Shown: positions 15,260 to 23,729, numbered from the stretch's first letter. The stretch is DNA of 31,667 nt from an uncultured Oscillospiraceae bacterium (GCA_910585815.1 CAJUFJ010000040.1:1-31667), one strand, 5' to 3'. A program made the numbers and translations. The notes: a model not told the origin generated them from the letters alone.

Positions 15260-15976
15260 TTATGGCAGCGTTACCAATGAGTTTGCGGGAAATCCATTCA
15301 CAACAAGGTCGTCTGTCCATTCAATACCAGATTGCATTGCTTTACAATAATCAATAAAAATGAGATGCAGGTATCGTCCTGATTTCCCAATACTTTTCTG
15401 CCAGATATACTGCTTCTTTTCTGCCAGTTCAAAGCATCGTCTAGCACCGTTGTAATCGCTTTCGCACAAATAGGCCATGCCCGCTTCGAGGGGAATATCC
15501 CGCCAATGATTCGTCAGATACGGCAATAATCCACCGTCATTTGACAGAGCGGAAGTTAAAAATTCTGTCCGTTTTGCAAGAAGGGCATCCAAAATTTCCC
15601 GCACATACCCATCGGCCTTACCGGCAAAATCAGCGGTATCGTCACACGGGAAATAGTATGTTTTCGAGTCTATCTGCAACGACCCGGCCGCAAAAGAAGC
15701 ATTAACCCGCAGAGCATCCGTAATTCGGCGCTTTTTTCCAGGTTCAATGATCGAAAATTGTATTGCATCGAAATCGCAATGTTTTATTTGGTTTTGGACA
15801 GTTACTTTGAGTTGTCCGTCTACTAAAAAACTTCCACAGAAGAAAGATGCCTTCCAAAAGACCTCCCCTAACTTTTGATAAGCGCAGAATGACCTCTTAG
15901 AATATTTCATGTTGTAAGATTTAGATATTAACTCCAGGGAGTTAAAAAATAGTGTTGAATAAGTCGATGCCTCCAT
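15260..15976 (-). CDS. unrecognised AT-rich orphan gene, 238 residues
   Basis: I do not recognise the product. The start is the ATG at 15974-15976 (MEASTYSTLFF), with AGGGAG eight bases upstream. An ATG further up (16010-16012) lacks a ribosome site. The protein has no signal peptide or membrane segment, many aromatic residues and a C-terminal third that reads as helical pairs (IPLEAGMAYLCESDYNGARR, then CFELAEKKQYIWQ), loosely like a TPR-type repeat. Its DNA is clearly more AT-rich than every neighbour, including A/T-ending codons that are rare elsewhere in the window, which suggests recent acquisition. It follows the uridine phosphorylase gene by ~45 bases on the same strand with no terminator between, so it may ride on that transcript. 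Confidence 0.7.
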   Translation of the reverse strand: MEASTYSTLFFNSLELISKSYNMKYSKRSFCAYQKLGEVFWKASFFCGSFLVDGQLKVTVQNQIKHCDFDAIQFSIIEPGKKRRITDALRVNASFAAGSLQIDSKTYYFPCDDTADFAGKADGYVREILDALLAKRTEFLTSALSNDGGLLPYLTNHWRDIPLEAGMAYLCESDYNGARRCFELAEKKQYIWQKSIGKSGRYLHLIFIDYCKAMQSGIEWTDDLVVNGFPANSLVTLP

Positions 15977-16021
15977 TTGAAACACTCCCTGCATGAACAT
16001 AGGCCACGGCAAGATGTGGTC

Positions 16022-16798
16022 TTACAGCTGCGCCCGGTCCTGCTCAATCAGGATTTTCAGCGCTTCCACCCCGGCGGTGATGGCGGCCTCGGTGTTGTGG
16101 GACTCCTTCTGATCCAGCCCGGCCTTCTCCCGCTCCTGGTTCCAGATGACGTGGAACACCGACCCGACCCGCACCCGGCGGGCGGCGGCCACGGCAAAGA
16201 GGGCGGCGGACTCCATCTCGGAGGCCAGCACCCCCAGCCGCTTCCAGGCCTCCCACTTCTGCTCCAGCTCATAGCTCACCGGCATCCGGGCCGGGGAGTG
16301 CTGGCCGTAGAAGGAGTCCTTGCACTGGACCACCCCGGCGTGCCAGGGGTAGCCCAGCTGCTTGCAGGCCTCCACCAGGGCGGTGGTGACGGTGAAATCG
16401 GGGACGGCGGGCCACTCGATGGGGGCGTACTCCCGGCTGGTGCCCTCCATACGGACCGCCCCGGTGGCCACCACCACGTCGCCGCTCTGGACGGACAGGT
16501 CAATCCCCCCGCAGGTGCCCACCCGGACGAAGGTGTGGACGCCGATGTTGGCCAGCTCCTCCATGGCGATGGCGGCGGAGGGGCCGCCGATGCCGGTGGA
16601 CACCACGCTCACCTTCTCCCCCAGCAGCGTGCCGGTGAAGGTGACATACTCCCGGTTGGTACGCACGTGGACCGGGCTGTCAAAGTGCTGGGCGATGGCC
16701 TCGCACCGGCCCGGATCGCCGGGCAGGATGCAGTATCCCCCTGTCTCGCCCTGGGCACACTGGATATGAAATTGCTTCTGTCTTGTCTGTTCATTCAT
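16022..16798 (-). CDS. udp: uridine phosphorylase (NP-1 nucleoside phosphorylase family)
   Basis: Cytosolic enzyme, about 258 residues, splitting uridine with phosphate to uracil and ribose 1-phosphate. I start at the ATG at 16796-16798, with GGGGGAGG eight bases upstream. The ATG at 16816 would swallow that site. Family marks: ILPGDPGRCE (GDP at 27-29, Arg31 for phosphate), RVGTCGGID (92-100), and ASEMESAALF (~192-201), the ribose-binding Glu-Met-Glu. Length agrees with E. coli Udp (253). Some relatives prefer purine nucleosides, so specificity is likely rather than certain. It diverges from the exported-protein gene and has its own promoter. Confidence 0.9.
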   Translation of the reverse strand: MNEQTRQKQFHIQCAQGETGGYCILPGDPGRCEAIAQHFDSPVHVRTNREYVTFTGTLLGEKVSVVSTGIGGPSAAIAMEELANIGVHTFVRVGTCGGIDLSVQSGDVVVATGAVRMEGTSREYAPIEWPAVPDFTVTTALVEACKQLGYPWHAGVVQCKDSFYGQHSPARMPVSYELEQKWEAWKRLGVLASEMESAALFAVAAARRVRVGSVFHVIWNQEREKAGLDQKESHNTEAAITAGVEALKILIEQDRAQL

Positions 16799-16831
16799 AA
16801 GGGCAGCCTCCCCCATATTGTTTTCTGTGCT

Positions 16832-16860
16832 ATTTTACCATAAGCGCCCCCTGTTTTCAA
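16832..16860 (-). promoter_or_regulatory. promoter of the uridine phosphorylase gene
   Basis: Minus strand TTGAAA (16860-16855), a 17-base spacer, TAAAAT (16837-16832), about 30 bases before the ribosome site and start codon. Confidence 0.7.
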
Positions 16861-16880
16861 GGCCTCATGTGTATTTTGCC

Positions 16881-16909
16881 TTGACCTTTTCCCCATTTCG
16901 TCCTATAAT
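16881..16909 (+). promoter_or_regulatory. promoter of the exported-protein gene
   Basis: TTGACC (16881-16886), a 17-base spacer and a perfect TATAAT (16904-16909). It diverges from the udp promoter, with 20 bases between the two -35 boxes. Confidence 0.8.
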
Positions 16910-16965
16910 ATAGCTGTACCAGGATTGCCTCGCGTCTGCGGCGCCCTGTTAAGGAGGCCTTACCC

Positions 16966-17667
16966 TTGAAACGATTTTTAATTTTTCCCTGCATCCTGTC
17001 CCTGGTCATCGGGCTGCTGGCCGGAATTCTGCTGCCCATCGACCTGAGCGGGAAGGAACCGCCCCCCACGCTGAACAACAACCTCGTCCCGCCCGCCAAC
17101 GGCTCCCAGCCCGCGGACAGCGGCTCCGGCGCCGCCTCCTCCGCCGCCCCCCTGGACGCGGAGGACAATTTCCCCCTGCTGGGCGCCGCCTGCGCCGTCA
17201 ACCGCTGCCTTCAGCGGCAGGACTGGGCCACCCTGTCCGCCTATGTCCACCCGGAGAGGGGCGTCACCTTTACCCCCTACTCCACCGTGACCCCCTCCAG
17301 CGACCGGAACTTTACCGCCGACCAGATTAAAAATCTGGCCCAGGACCAGACGGTCTACACCTGGGGCTTTGAGGACGGCCGGGGCGACCCCATCCAAATG
17401 ACCGCCCTCCAGTATTTCGGACGGTACGTCTACGACCGGGACTACACCCAGGTTCCCCAGATCGGGGTGGACCGGATTATGACCGGGGGCAACGCCCTGG
17501 AGAACCTGGCTGAGGCCTACCCCGGCTGCCGCTTTGTAGATTTCAGCTTTCCCAGCGCCGACCCGGTAAACGACGGCCTGGACTGGAGCTCCCTCAAGCT
17601 GGTGTTTCAGCCCGAGGGGGAGCACTGGTACCTGGTGGGCGTGGTCCATGGGGAGTGGACGATTTAA
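16966..17667 (+). CDS. exported or membrane-anchored protein of unknown function
   Basis: A 233-residue protein starting at TTG (16966-16968), with AAGGAGG eight bases upstream. The N-terminus is one hydrophobic segment after two positive residues (FPCILSLVIGLLAGILLPI), acting as a signal or anchor. A Pro/Ser/Gly/Ala-rich linker (~30-62) follows. The outer domain begins ~66 (NFPLLGAACAVNRCLQRQDW) with an alternating pattern ending in LVFQPEGEHWYLVGVVHGEWTI. That ending resembles small NTF2-like or SH3-like extracellular domains seen in Firmicute exported proteins, but I cannot name the family. It is monocistronic, with the inverted-repeat element starting seven bases after its stop. Confidence 0.82.
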   Translation: MKRFLIFPCILSLVIGLLAGILLPIDLSGKEPPPTLNNNLVPPANGSQPADSGSGAASSAAPLDAEDNFPLLGAACAVNRCLQRQDWATLSAYVHPERGVTFTPYSTVTPSSDRNFTADQIKNLAQDQTVYTWGFEDGRGDPIQMTALQYFGRYVYDRDYTQVPQIGVDRIMTGGNALENLAEAYPGCRFVDFSFPSADPVNDGLDWSSLKLVFQPEGEHWYLVGVVHGEWTI

Positions 17668-17673
17668 CACGTC

Positions 17674-17793
17674 AGAGGCTCCCTCTTTGAGGGAGCTGGC
17701 ACCGCCCCAGGCGGTGACTGAGGGAGTTCTCTTTCAACGGACTCCCTCCGTCACGGCTTTGCCGTGCCACCTCCCTCCCAGAGGGAGGCTTTT
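17674..17793. mobile_element. MITE/REP-like inverted-repeat element upstream of trkA
   Basis: A ~120-base non-coding element made of two ~50-base imperfect inverted halves. The left begins AGGCTCCCTCTTTGAGGGAG. The right ends with its near-complement, CTCCCTCCCAGAGGGAGGCT. Each half also forms its own small hairpins (GGCACCGCC/GGCGGTG, and CACGGCTTTGCCGTG). Elements of this composition (CTCCCTC/GAGGGAG ends around CACGGC/GCCGTG stems) are common between genes in Oscillospiraceae-type genomes, from my recollection. There is no transposase inside, so it would be moved in trans. Its right end lies 30 bases before the trkA start. Confidence 0.65.
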
Positions 17794-17822
17794 CAATTAT
17801 GACTGGAAAGGACCCTTTAATT

Positions 17823-19211
17823 ATGGATATTGTCATTGTAGGCAGCGGCAAGGTGGGCTTCTCCCTGGCCGAGCAGCTGGTTAAGGAGGAGCACAATGTC
17901 ACCGTGGTGGACAGCGACGAGGAGGCCCTGCGCCGGGCTGGCGACCAGCTGGACATCATGACCGTCCGGGGCAACGGCGTATCCGCCGCCGCCCTGCGGG
18001 AGGCGGGGGTGGACCGGGCCGACCTGCTGGTGGCCGCCACCAACGCCGACGAGGTGAATATGGTGTGCTGTCTCACCGCCAAGGACCTGGGGGCCAGATA
18101 CACCATCGCCCGCATCCGCAACCCGGAGTATACCAGCAGCGTGGGCGAGCTGCGCCGCAACCTGAAAATCGACATGGCCATCAACCCGGAGAACACCACC
18201 GCCGTGGAGATATCCCGGCTGCTCCGCTTCCCCTCCGCCGCCAACATCGAGACCTTCTGCCGGGGCAAGGTGGAGCTGATGGGCTTCCGCCTTCAGGAGG
18301 GCGACTTCCTGGTGGACGCCCCCCTCCACGCCCTGCCTGACAAGGTAAAGAAGCTGTCCCTGCTGTTCTGCGCCGTGGAGCGGGGGGGCGAGGTGTCCAT
18401 CCCCAACGGCTCCTTTGTTCCCAAGGCGGGGGACAAGCTGTATATGGTGGGCCGGCCGGACAGCCTGGACCAGTTTTTCCGTCAGCTGGGCCGCTACGCC
18501 CCCAAGGTGAAGCAGGTCTTTCTGGTGGGGGGCGGCAAGGTGTCCATGTATCTGGCCGCCATTCTGGACCACCTGGGCATCCGGCTGAAAATCATCGAGC
18601 AGAGCGAGGAGCGCTGCCGGGTCATCAGCGAGCGGTTCCCCCGGGTCACCGTCATCTGCGGCGACGGCACCGACTCCGAGCTGCTGGAGTCAGAGAATCT
18701 CACCGCCAGCGACGCCTTCGTGGCCCTCACCGACCGGGACGAGGATAATCTTATTATCTCCCTCTACGCCATGCAGCAGGGGATCAAAAAGGTGATCACC
18801 AAGTGCAACCGGCAGAACTACGCCGGCATTGTCCGTTCCCTGGGCCTGGACAGCGTGATCTCCCCCAAATTTGTCACCGCCTCCAACATCGTCCACGTGG
18901 TCCGGGGCCTGCAAAACTCCCAGGGCAGCGTGATGAACTCCCTCCACCGTATCGCCGGCGGCGGGGCGGAGGCCATGGAGTTCACCGTGGGGCCGGGCAC
19001 CCGGCACCTGAGCGTCCCCCTCAAGGATTTAAAGCTGCGCCCTGGGGTGCTGCTGGCCGTTATTGTTCGGGACAACAATATCATCATCCCACAGGGCTCC
19101 TCCTCCCTTCAGGAAGGGGACCGGGTTATTATCATCGCCCGGGGGGGCGGCGTGCTGGACCTGAACGACATCTACGGCGCTGAGCCGAACCTGGGAGGGG
19201 CCGGGGCATGA
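17823..19211 (+). CDS. trkA: Trk/Ktr potassium uptake regulatory subunit TrkA
   Basis: Peripheral cytoplasmic NAD-binding gating subunit, about 462 residues, with two RCK halves. First Rossmann motif IVIVGSGKVGFSLAEQL (from residue 3); second VFLVGGGKVSMYLAAIL (~230). Each is followed by a TrkA-C domain, the last ending in RVIIIARGGGVLDL. I start at the ATG at 17823 because TrkA proteins begin almost directly with the Rossmann strand. AAAGGA lies ten bases upstream. An in-frame ATG at 17799 has a GGGAGG from the adjacent repeat element and would add eight residues. The stop overlaps the trkH ATG, so the two are coupled. Confidence 0.95.
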   Translation: MDIVIVGSGKVGFSLAEQLVKEEHNVTVVDSDEEALRRAGDQLDIMTVRGNGVSAAALREAGVDRADLLVAATNADEVNMVCCLTAKDLGARYTIARIRNPEYTSSVGELRRNLKIDMAINPENTTAVEISRLLRFPSAANIETFCRGKVELMGFRLQEGDFLVDAPLHALPDKVKKLSLLFCAVERGGEVSIPNGSFVPKAGDKLYMVGRPDSLDQFFRQLGRYAPKVKQVFLVGGGKVSMYLAAILDHLGIRLKIIEQSEERCRVISERFPRVTVICGDGTDSELLESENLTASDAFVALTDRDEDNLIISLYAMQQGIKKVITKCNRQNYAGIVRSLGLDSVISPKFVTASNIVHVVRGLQNSQGSVMNSLHRIAGGGAEAMEFTVGPGTRHLSVPLKDLKLRPGVLLAVIVRDNNIIIPQGSSSLQEGDRVIIIARGGGVLDLNDIYGAEPNLGGAGA

Positions 19212-20644
19212 ATATAAAGCTGGTTTTAAAGCTGGTGGGGCGGGTGCTGCTGCTGGAGGCGGCCGCCCTGGTCCTGCCCCTGGCGGTGGCCCTGCTCTAC
19301 CGGGAGGATCTCCTGCCCTTCCTGCTTTCCATTGCCATTGTGGCCGCCGTGGGCCTCGCCCTGTCCGCCCTGCCGGCACGGCAGCAGTTTTTCACCCGGG
19401 AGGGCTTTGTGGCGGTAGGGCTGATCTGGATTTTCACCGGTCTGGTGGGCGCCCTGCCCTTCCTGTTCTCCGGCTGGTTCGCCACCCCCATGGACGCCAT
19501 CTTTGAATCCTGCTCCGGCTTTACCACCACCGGCTCCACCATCCTCACCGATATTGAGGCCCTGCCCAAGGGTATCCTGTTCTGGCGGGCCTTCACCCAC
19601 TGGCTGGGGGGCATGGGGGTGCTGGTGCTGGCCACTGCCATCGTGCCCAAGCTGGGCATCCGCTCCCACTACCTCACCCAGGCGGAGACCCCGGGCCCGG
19701 TGTTCTCCAAGCTGGTACCCAAGCAGTCCCAAACCTCCAAGATTCTGTATACCATGTACTTCGCCCTCACCACACTGGAGGTCCTCTGCCTGAAAATCGC
19801 CGGTATGCCCCTGTACGACTCCTTCATCCACGCCTTCTCCACCGCGGGCACCGGGGGCTTCTCCAACCGGAACGCCAGCGTGGGGGCCTACAACAGCGTA
19901 CCTATTGATATTGTCATTACGATATTTATGCTGCTGTTCTCCATCAACTTCGCCGTCTATTTCCTGATTTTGACCAGAAAGTGGCGGGACGCCCTGGCCA
20001 GCGACGAGCTGAAATTCTTCCTGGGGGTGGTGGCGGGGGCCACGGCGATCCTCACCGTTTCCAACCTGGGAGTCTACGCCGGCCTGTGGGAGAGCCTGCG
20101 GTACACCGTGTTTCAGGTGGCCTCCATCATCTCCACCACCGGCTTTGGCACCGCCGACTTTGTTCTGTGGCCCCAGTTTTCCCAGATGATTATTGTTCTG
20201 CTCATGTTCTGCGGGGCCAGCGCCGGGTCCACCGGCGGCGGCATGAAGTGCTCCCGGGTGCTGATTCTCCTCCGGTCCATCCGCCGGGAGGTCCACCGCA
20301 TCACCCACCCCCGCAGTGTGGAGGTGGTGAAGCTGGACGGCAAACTGGTGAGCGAGGCCACCCTCCACACCCTGCTGGTCTTCCTGGGGGCCTATGTGAT
20401 TACCGTCTTTGCCGCCGCTTTGGTTATCTCCCTGGACGGCCAGTCCTTCGCCGTCTCCTTCAGTGCCGCCCTCACCTGCGTCAGCAACGTGGGCCCCGGT
20501 CTGGAGGCCATCGGTCCCAGCGGCAATTTTGCCGCCTTCTCCGGGCTGTCCAAGGGGGTCATGTCCCTGTGCATGATTGTGGGACGGCTGGAAATTTTCC
20601 CCATTCTGGTGCTGCTCAGCCCCTCCACCTGGCGGCGGACCTGA
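19208..20644 (+). CDS. trkH: Trk-type potassium channel/transporter membrane subunit
   Basis: Integral membrane K+ uptake subunit, 478 residues, of the TrkH/KtrB superfamily. The four pore-loop selectivity regions are visible in order: SGFTTTGST (~103-111), FSTAGTGGFSN, ISTTGFGTADF and CVSNVGPGL. The conserved pore glycine is present in all four. About ten hydrophobic segments match the family. Its ATG overlaps the trkA stop as ATGA, and the operon ends at the terminator at 20701. Whether the coupled ion is H+ or Na+ cannot be told. Confidence 0.95.
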   Translation: MNIKLVLKLVGRVLLLEAAALVLPLAVALLYREDLLPFLLSIAIVAAVGLALSALPARQQFFTREGFVAVGLIWIFTGLVGALPFLFSGWFATPMDAIFESCSGFTTTGSTILTDIEALPKGILFWRAFTHWLGGMGVLVLATAIVPKLGIRSHYLTQAETPGPVFSKLVPKQSQTSKILYTMYFALTTLEVLCLKIAGMPLYDSFIHAFSTAGTGGFSNRNASVGAYNSVPIDIVITIFMLLFSINFAVYFLILTRKWRDALASDELKFFLGVVAGATAILTVSNLGVYAGLWESLRYTVFQVASIISTTGFGTADFVLWPQFSQMIIVLLMFCGASAGSTGGGMKCSRVLILLRSIRREVHRITHPRSVEVVKLDGKLVSEATLHTLLVFLGAYVITVFAAALVISLDGQSFAVSFSAALTCVSNVGPGLEAIGPSGNFAAFSGLSKGVMSLCMIVGRLEIFPILVLLSPSTWRRT

Positions 20645-20700
20645 GCCCTCCGGCCCAGGGGCGGCCGGGACGCTGTTTCCCTATATCCGTTTCTTTTCTT

Positions 20701-20745
20701 CACGGCAAAGCGCGCTTCTGGCGTGGTTTGCCGTGTTTTTGTTTT
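20701..20745 (+). terminator. rho-independent terminator of the trk operon
   Basis: Nine-base arms CACGGCAAA (20701-20709) and TTTGCCGTG (20727-20735), with extra CGC/GCG pairing inside, followed by TTTTTGTTTT. Confidence 0.85.
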
Positions 20746-20780
20746 GAATTTGCCCGCTTTGTATTTTCCTGCAAATCCGG

Positions 20781-20809
20781 TTGAAATTGCAAATCAGGAA
20801 TGTTATAAT
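20781..20809 (+). promoter_or_regulatory. promoter of the binding-protein/chemoreceptor pair
   Basis: TTGAAA (20781-20786), a 17-base spacer and a perfect TATAAT (20804-20809). Transcription would start near 20816, about 25 bases before the GTG. This rules out the in-frame ATG at 20781 as a start codon, since it lies at the -35 box. Confidence 0.82.
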
Positions 20810-20840
20810 ATGGCAGAATCCATTGTGGGAGTTGACGTCT

Positions 20841-22076
20841 GTGAAAAAGAGAGCCTTTCTACTGATTCTGTCGGTCTGGATGCTGGCCCTGCTGGCCGGC
20901 TGCGGCGGCCGGGACCAGCCGGCTGACAGCAGCCAGCCGGCCAGTGAGACCGTCGCCCTGACAGTTTGGGGCGCGGAGGAGGACGAAGCCCTCCTTCAGG
21001 AGATTTTCGCCTCCTTCCAATCCCAATACGCCGGACAGGCCAGCTTTCAGATTACCTACCAGCCCCAGAGCGAATCCAACTGCAAGGACGTTCTGCTGGG
21101 CGACCTGGAGAATGGCGCAGATGTGTTCGCCTTTGCCGACGACCAGGTGGCCGCCCTGGCCGCCGCCGGCGCGCTGGACCCCATCCCGGCCAGCGACGCC
21201 GTCCGCAGCGCCAACCTCTCTGCGGCGGTGGAGGCGGCCAGCGTGGACAACACCCTCTACGCCTACCCGCTGACGGCGGATAACGGCTATTTTCTGTATT
21301 ACAACAAAGCCTATTTCTCCGAGGAGGACGTCCAGAGCCTGGACCGCATCCTGGAGGTGGCCGCCCTGGCCGGGCGGCGCGTGTCCATGGACTGGTCCTC
21401 GGCCTGGTATGTCTACTCCTTCTTCGGCAACACCGGCCTGGAGGTGGGGCTCAACGAGGACGGCCTGACCAACTACTGCACCTGGAACAGCGCCGAGGGG
21501 GATATCCGGGGGGTGGACGTGGCCCAAGCCATGTTGTCCATCGCGGACAGCCCCGCCTTTGCCAGCATGACGGACACAGAGTTTCTGGCCGGAGTGCAGA
21601 ATGGCTCCGTCATTGCCGGGGTCAGCGGGGTGTGGAACGCCGTGGCCATTGAGGAGGCCTGGGGCGCGGACATGGGGGCGGCCAAGCTGCCCAGCTACAC
21701 CTGTTCGGGCCGGCAGGTCCAGATGGCCTCCTTCTCCGGCTGTAAGCTCATCGGCGTAAACGCCTATTCCAGCCACCCGGACTGGGCGGCGCGGCTGGCT
21801 GAGTGGATTACCAGCGAGTCCAACCAGCGCCTGCGCTTCGAGCGGCGGGGACAGGGTCCGGCCAACGCCAATGCGGCCAACTCCCCGGAGGTCCAGGCCG
21901 CCCCGGCCATCGCCGCCCTGCTGGAGCAGTCGGAATTTTCTCAGCTCCAGCGGGTGGGGGGCAAGTTCTGGGACCCTGTGACCGAATTTGCCGGAAGCAT
22001 GGCGGCGGGGAACCCCTCCGGCGCCTCCCTCCAGTCCCAACTGGACCGGATGGTTGAGGCCGTAACGGCCCGGTAA
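20841..22076 (+). CDS. solute-binding lipoprotein paired with a chemoreceptor
   Basis: Exported lipoprotein of about 411 residues, starting at GTG 20841-20843, nine bases after GGGAG. Signal peptide with lipobox LLAGC. The mature part begins with a short Gln/Ser/Pro linker, then VALTVWGAEEDEALLQEIFASFQ, the typical opening of the maltose/oligosaccharide family of binding proteins. ADVFAFADDQVAALAAAGAL corresponds to the hinge strand of MalE-like proteins. No permease or ATPase gene adjoins it. The next gene, 26 bases on, is a methyl-accepting chemotaxis protein. The simplest reading is that it presents its ligand, perhaps a sugar, to that receptor. It could also serve a transporter encoded elsewhere. 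Confidence 0.88.
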   Translation: MKKRAFLLILSVWMLALLAGCGGRDQPADSSQPASETVALTVWGAEEDEALLQEIFASFQSQYAGQASFQITYQPQSESNCKDVLLGDLENGADVFAFADDQVAALAAAGALDPIPASDAVRSANLSAAVEAASVDNTLYAYPLTADNGYFLYYNKAYFSEEDVQSLDRILEVAALAGRRVSMDWSSAWYVYSFFGNTGLEVGLNEDGLTNYCTWNSAEGDIRGVDVAQAMLSIADSPAFASMTDTEFLAGVQNGSVIAGVSGVWNAVAIEEAWGADMGAAKLPSYTCSGRQVQMASFSGCKLIGVNAYSSHPDWAARLAEWITSESNQRLRFERRGQGPANANAANSPEVQAAPAIAALLEQSEFSQLQRVGGKFWDPVTEFAGSMAAGNPSGASLQSQLDRMVEAVTAR

Positions 22077-22102
22077 AACATACATATTGGGAGGAGAGCT
22101 AT

Positions 22103-23689
22103 ATGAAAGGCAGGCTAACCCTTCAGCAGCGCCTGATTATACCCATTATCCTGCTTGGACTGGTGGCGTTTCTGTCCAATGTCCTGGCAGTGTTCAGCAT
22201 CAACAACGTCCACGCCAACGCGGGCACCATTGTAGACGAGTATATGGTCAGCGAGGGGAAGCTGGAGGAGATCCGGCGCTCCATGATGGACATTCACCGC
22301 CTGGCCCTGTCCCACATTGTGGCGGCTGACCACGCCACCATGATCCGGCTGGTCCAGGAGATCAAGGCGGAGGAGGCCGCCCTGGATGAACAGCTGAGCG
22401 CCTACGCCCCCTTCGCCGCCGGGGCGGACGAGGAGGTCTACCGCTCCCTGCTGAGCAGCTACGACAGCTTCAAGCACGCCCTGGTCTATCTGGTCTGCGC
22501 CAGCGCCGACAGCAAGACCCAGGAGGCCTACAACATGGCCAACGGCGATGTGGCCTCCTGGAGCGCCGCCGCCGAGCAGGACATTGATACCCTCTACGCC
22601 TCGGTGAGCAGTCAGGCCGCCGCCGCCCGCAGCCGGCTCACCTTCGTCTATGTCACCGCCCTGATTATCAGCGCCGCCACCCTTGTCGCTGGGGTCCTCC
22701 TGGTGGCGGCCGCCTTCCGCATCATCCGGAAGCATGTGATAGCCCCCATTCAAGACGCGATGGGAACCCTTCAGGACAGCTCCGAGCGCATCAGCGGCGT
22801 GACTCAGGAGGTGCGGCAGCGGACCCGGACCTCCAGCGGCAGTGTCCGGGACCTGTCCGGCCTGACGGAGCAGCTCTCCGCCGCCCTGGAGGAGATCGCC
22901 AGCAGCACCTCCTCCATCCGGGGTGGCACAACGGGCACCCAGTCCGACGCCCAGGACATGGCGGAGGAGTGCTCTGCCATCACCGCCTACTCGGTGGAGA
23001 TGCGGGGGCGGGCCGAGGTGATGGAGCAGTCCGCCCTGCGGGAGACCGAGGCGGTGAGGGCCAAAACGGCGGAGATCATGTCCATGCTGGACCAGGCCAT
23101 CGAAAAGAGCCGGAGTGTGGACCAGATCGGCGTGCTTACCAAGGATATCCTGGATATCTCCTCCTCCACCAACCTCATTGCCATCAACGCCTCCATCGAG
23201 GCCGCCCGGGCCGGGGCGGCGGGGGCCGGCTTCTCCGTTGTGGCCCAGGAGGTCCACAAGCTGGCCGACTCCTGCGCCGAGACCGCCAGCCACATTCAGG
23301 AGGTCAGCGGGGAGGTCACCGGGGCGGTATCCTACCTTGCGGAGAGTGCCCGGGAGCTGGCCGGCTACCTTAGCCAGGCCATTCTGACCCAGCTGGAGCA
23401 GTCGGTCCAGGCCGGCCAGCAGTACCGCCAGGACTCCGACTACATCGGCCATGCGATGGAAGCATTTAACCAGAAGACCGTCCGGCTCAAGGCCGCCATG
23501 GACGAGATCGCCGGCTCCATCTCCAGCATCTCCGGCGCCATCGACGGCGCCGCCTCCGGTATCACCGGGGCCGCCGGAAATACCCGCGTTCTGGTGGACG
23601 ACATGGCCAGCATCACCGCGCGCATGGATATCAACCAGGAGATTGTGGAGGAGCTCCAGAAGCAGATGGATGTGTTTGCCAATCTGTGA
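22103..23689 (+). CDS. methyl-accepting chemotaxis protein
   Basis: Transmembrane chemoreceptor, 528 residues. First membrane segment ~11-33, an extracellular helical domain ~35-180 with the length and pattern of a four-helix bundle, second segment ~181-205. Only a short HAMP-like start (VIAPIQDAM) is seen, with no second HAMP helix. The signalling domain has the conserved hairpin tip at ~346-396: DISSSTNLIAINASIEAARA then GFSVVAQEVHKLADS, binding CheA/CheW. Canonical QTNLLALNA is altered to STNLIAINA. No C-terminal CheR pentapeptide is present (ends DVFANL). GGGAGG lies eight bases upstream of the ATG. It shares a transcript with the binding lipoprotein, so ligand sensing is likely indirect. 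It ends at a bidirectional terminator. Confidence 0.95.
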   Translation: MKGRLTLQQRLIIPIILLGLVAFLSNVLAVFSINNVHANAGTIVDEYMVSEGKLEEIRRSMMDIHRLALSHIVAADHATMIRLVQEIKAEEAALDEQLSAYAPFAAGADEEVYRSLLSSYDSFKHALVYLVCASADSKTQEAYNMANGDVASWSAAAEQDIDTLYASVSSQAAAARSRLTFVYVTALIISAATLVAGVLLVAAAFRIIRKHVIAPIQDAMGTLQDSSERISGVTQEVRQRTRTSSGSVRDLSGLTEQLSAALEEIASSTSSIRGGTTGTQSDAQDMAEECSAITAYSVEMRGRAEVMEQSALRETEAVRAKTAEIMSMLDQAIEKSRSVDQIGVLTKDILDISSSTNLIAINASIEAARAGAAGAGFSVVAQEVHKLADSCAETASHIQEVSGEVTGAVSYLAESARELAGYLSQAILTQLEQSVQAGQQYRQDSDYIGHAMEAFNQKTVRLKAAMDEIAGSISSISGAIDGAASGITGAAGNTRVLVDDMASITARMDINQEIVEELQKQMDVFANL

Positions 23690-23695
23690 TGCATA

Positions 23696-23729
23696 AAGCA
23701 GGTCCCGCGCGTTTGCGCGGGGCCTGCTT
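23696..23729. terminator. bidirectional terminator between convergent genes
   Basis: Fifteen-base arms (23696-23710 and 23715-23729) with one G-T position and a GTTT loop lie between the chemoreceptor stop and the lipoprotein stop. The T tract is short on both sides. Confidence 0.75.

Noticed and set aside
15260..15976. Assigning the AT-rich gene to a toxin-antitoxin or phage-defence system
   Set aside because: No partner gene, motif or mobile element adjoins it. Composition alone does not show function.
20781..20840. N-terminal extension of the chemoreceptor-linked binding protein
   Set aside because: The upstream ATG lies at the -35 box of the promoter, so it would not be in the transcript. 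The GTG at 20841 begins a proper lipoprotein signal.
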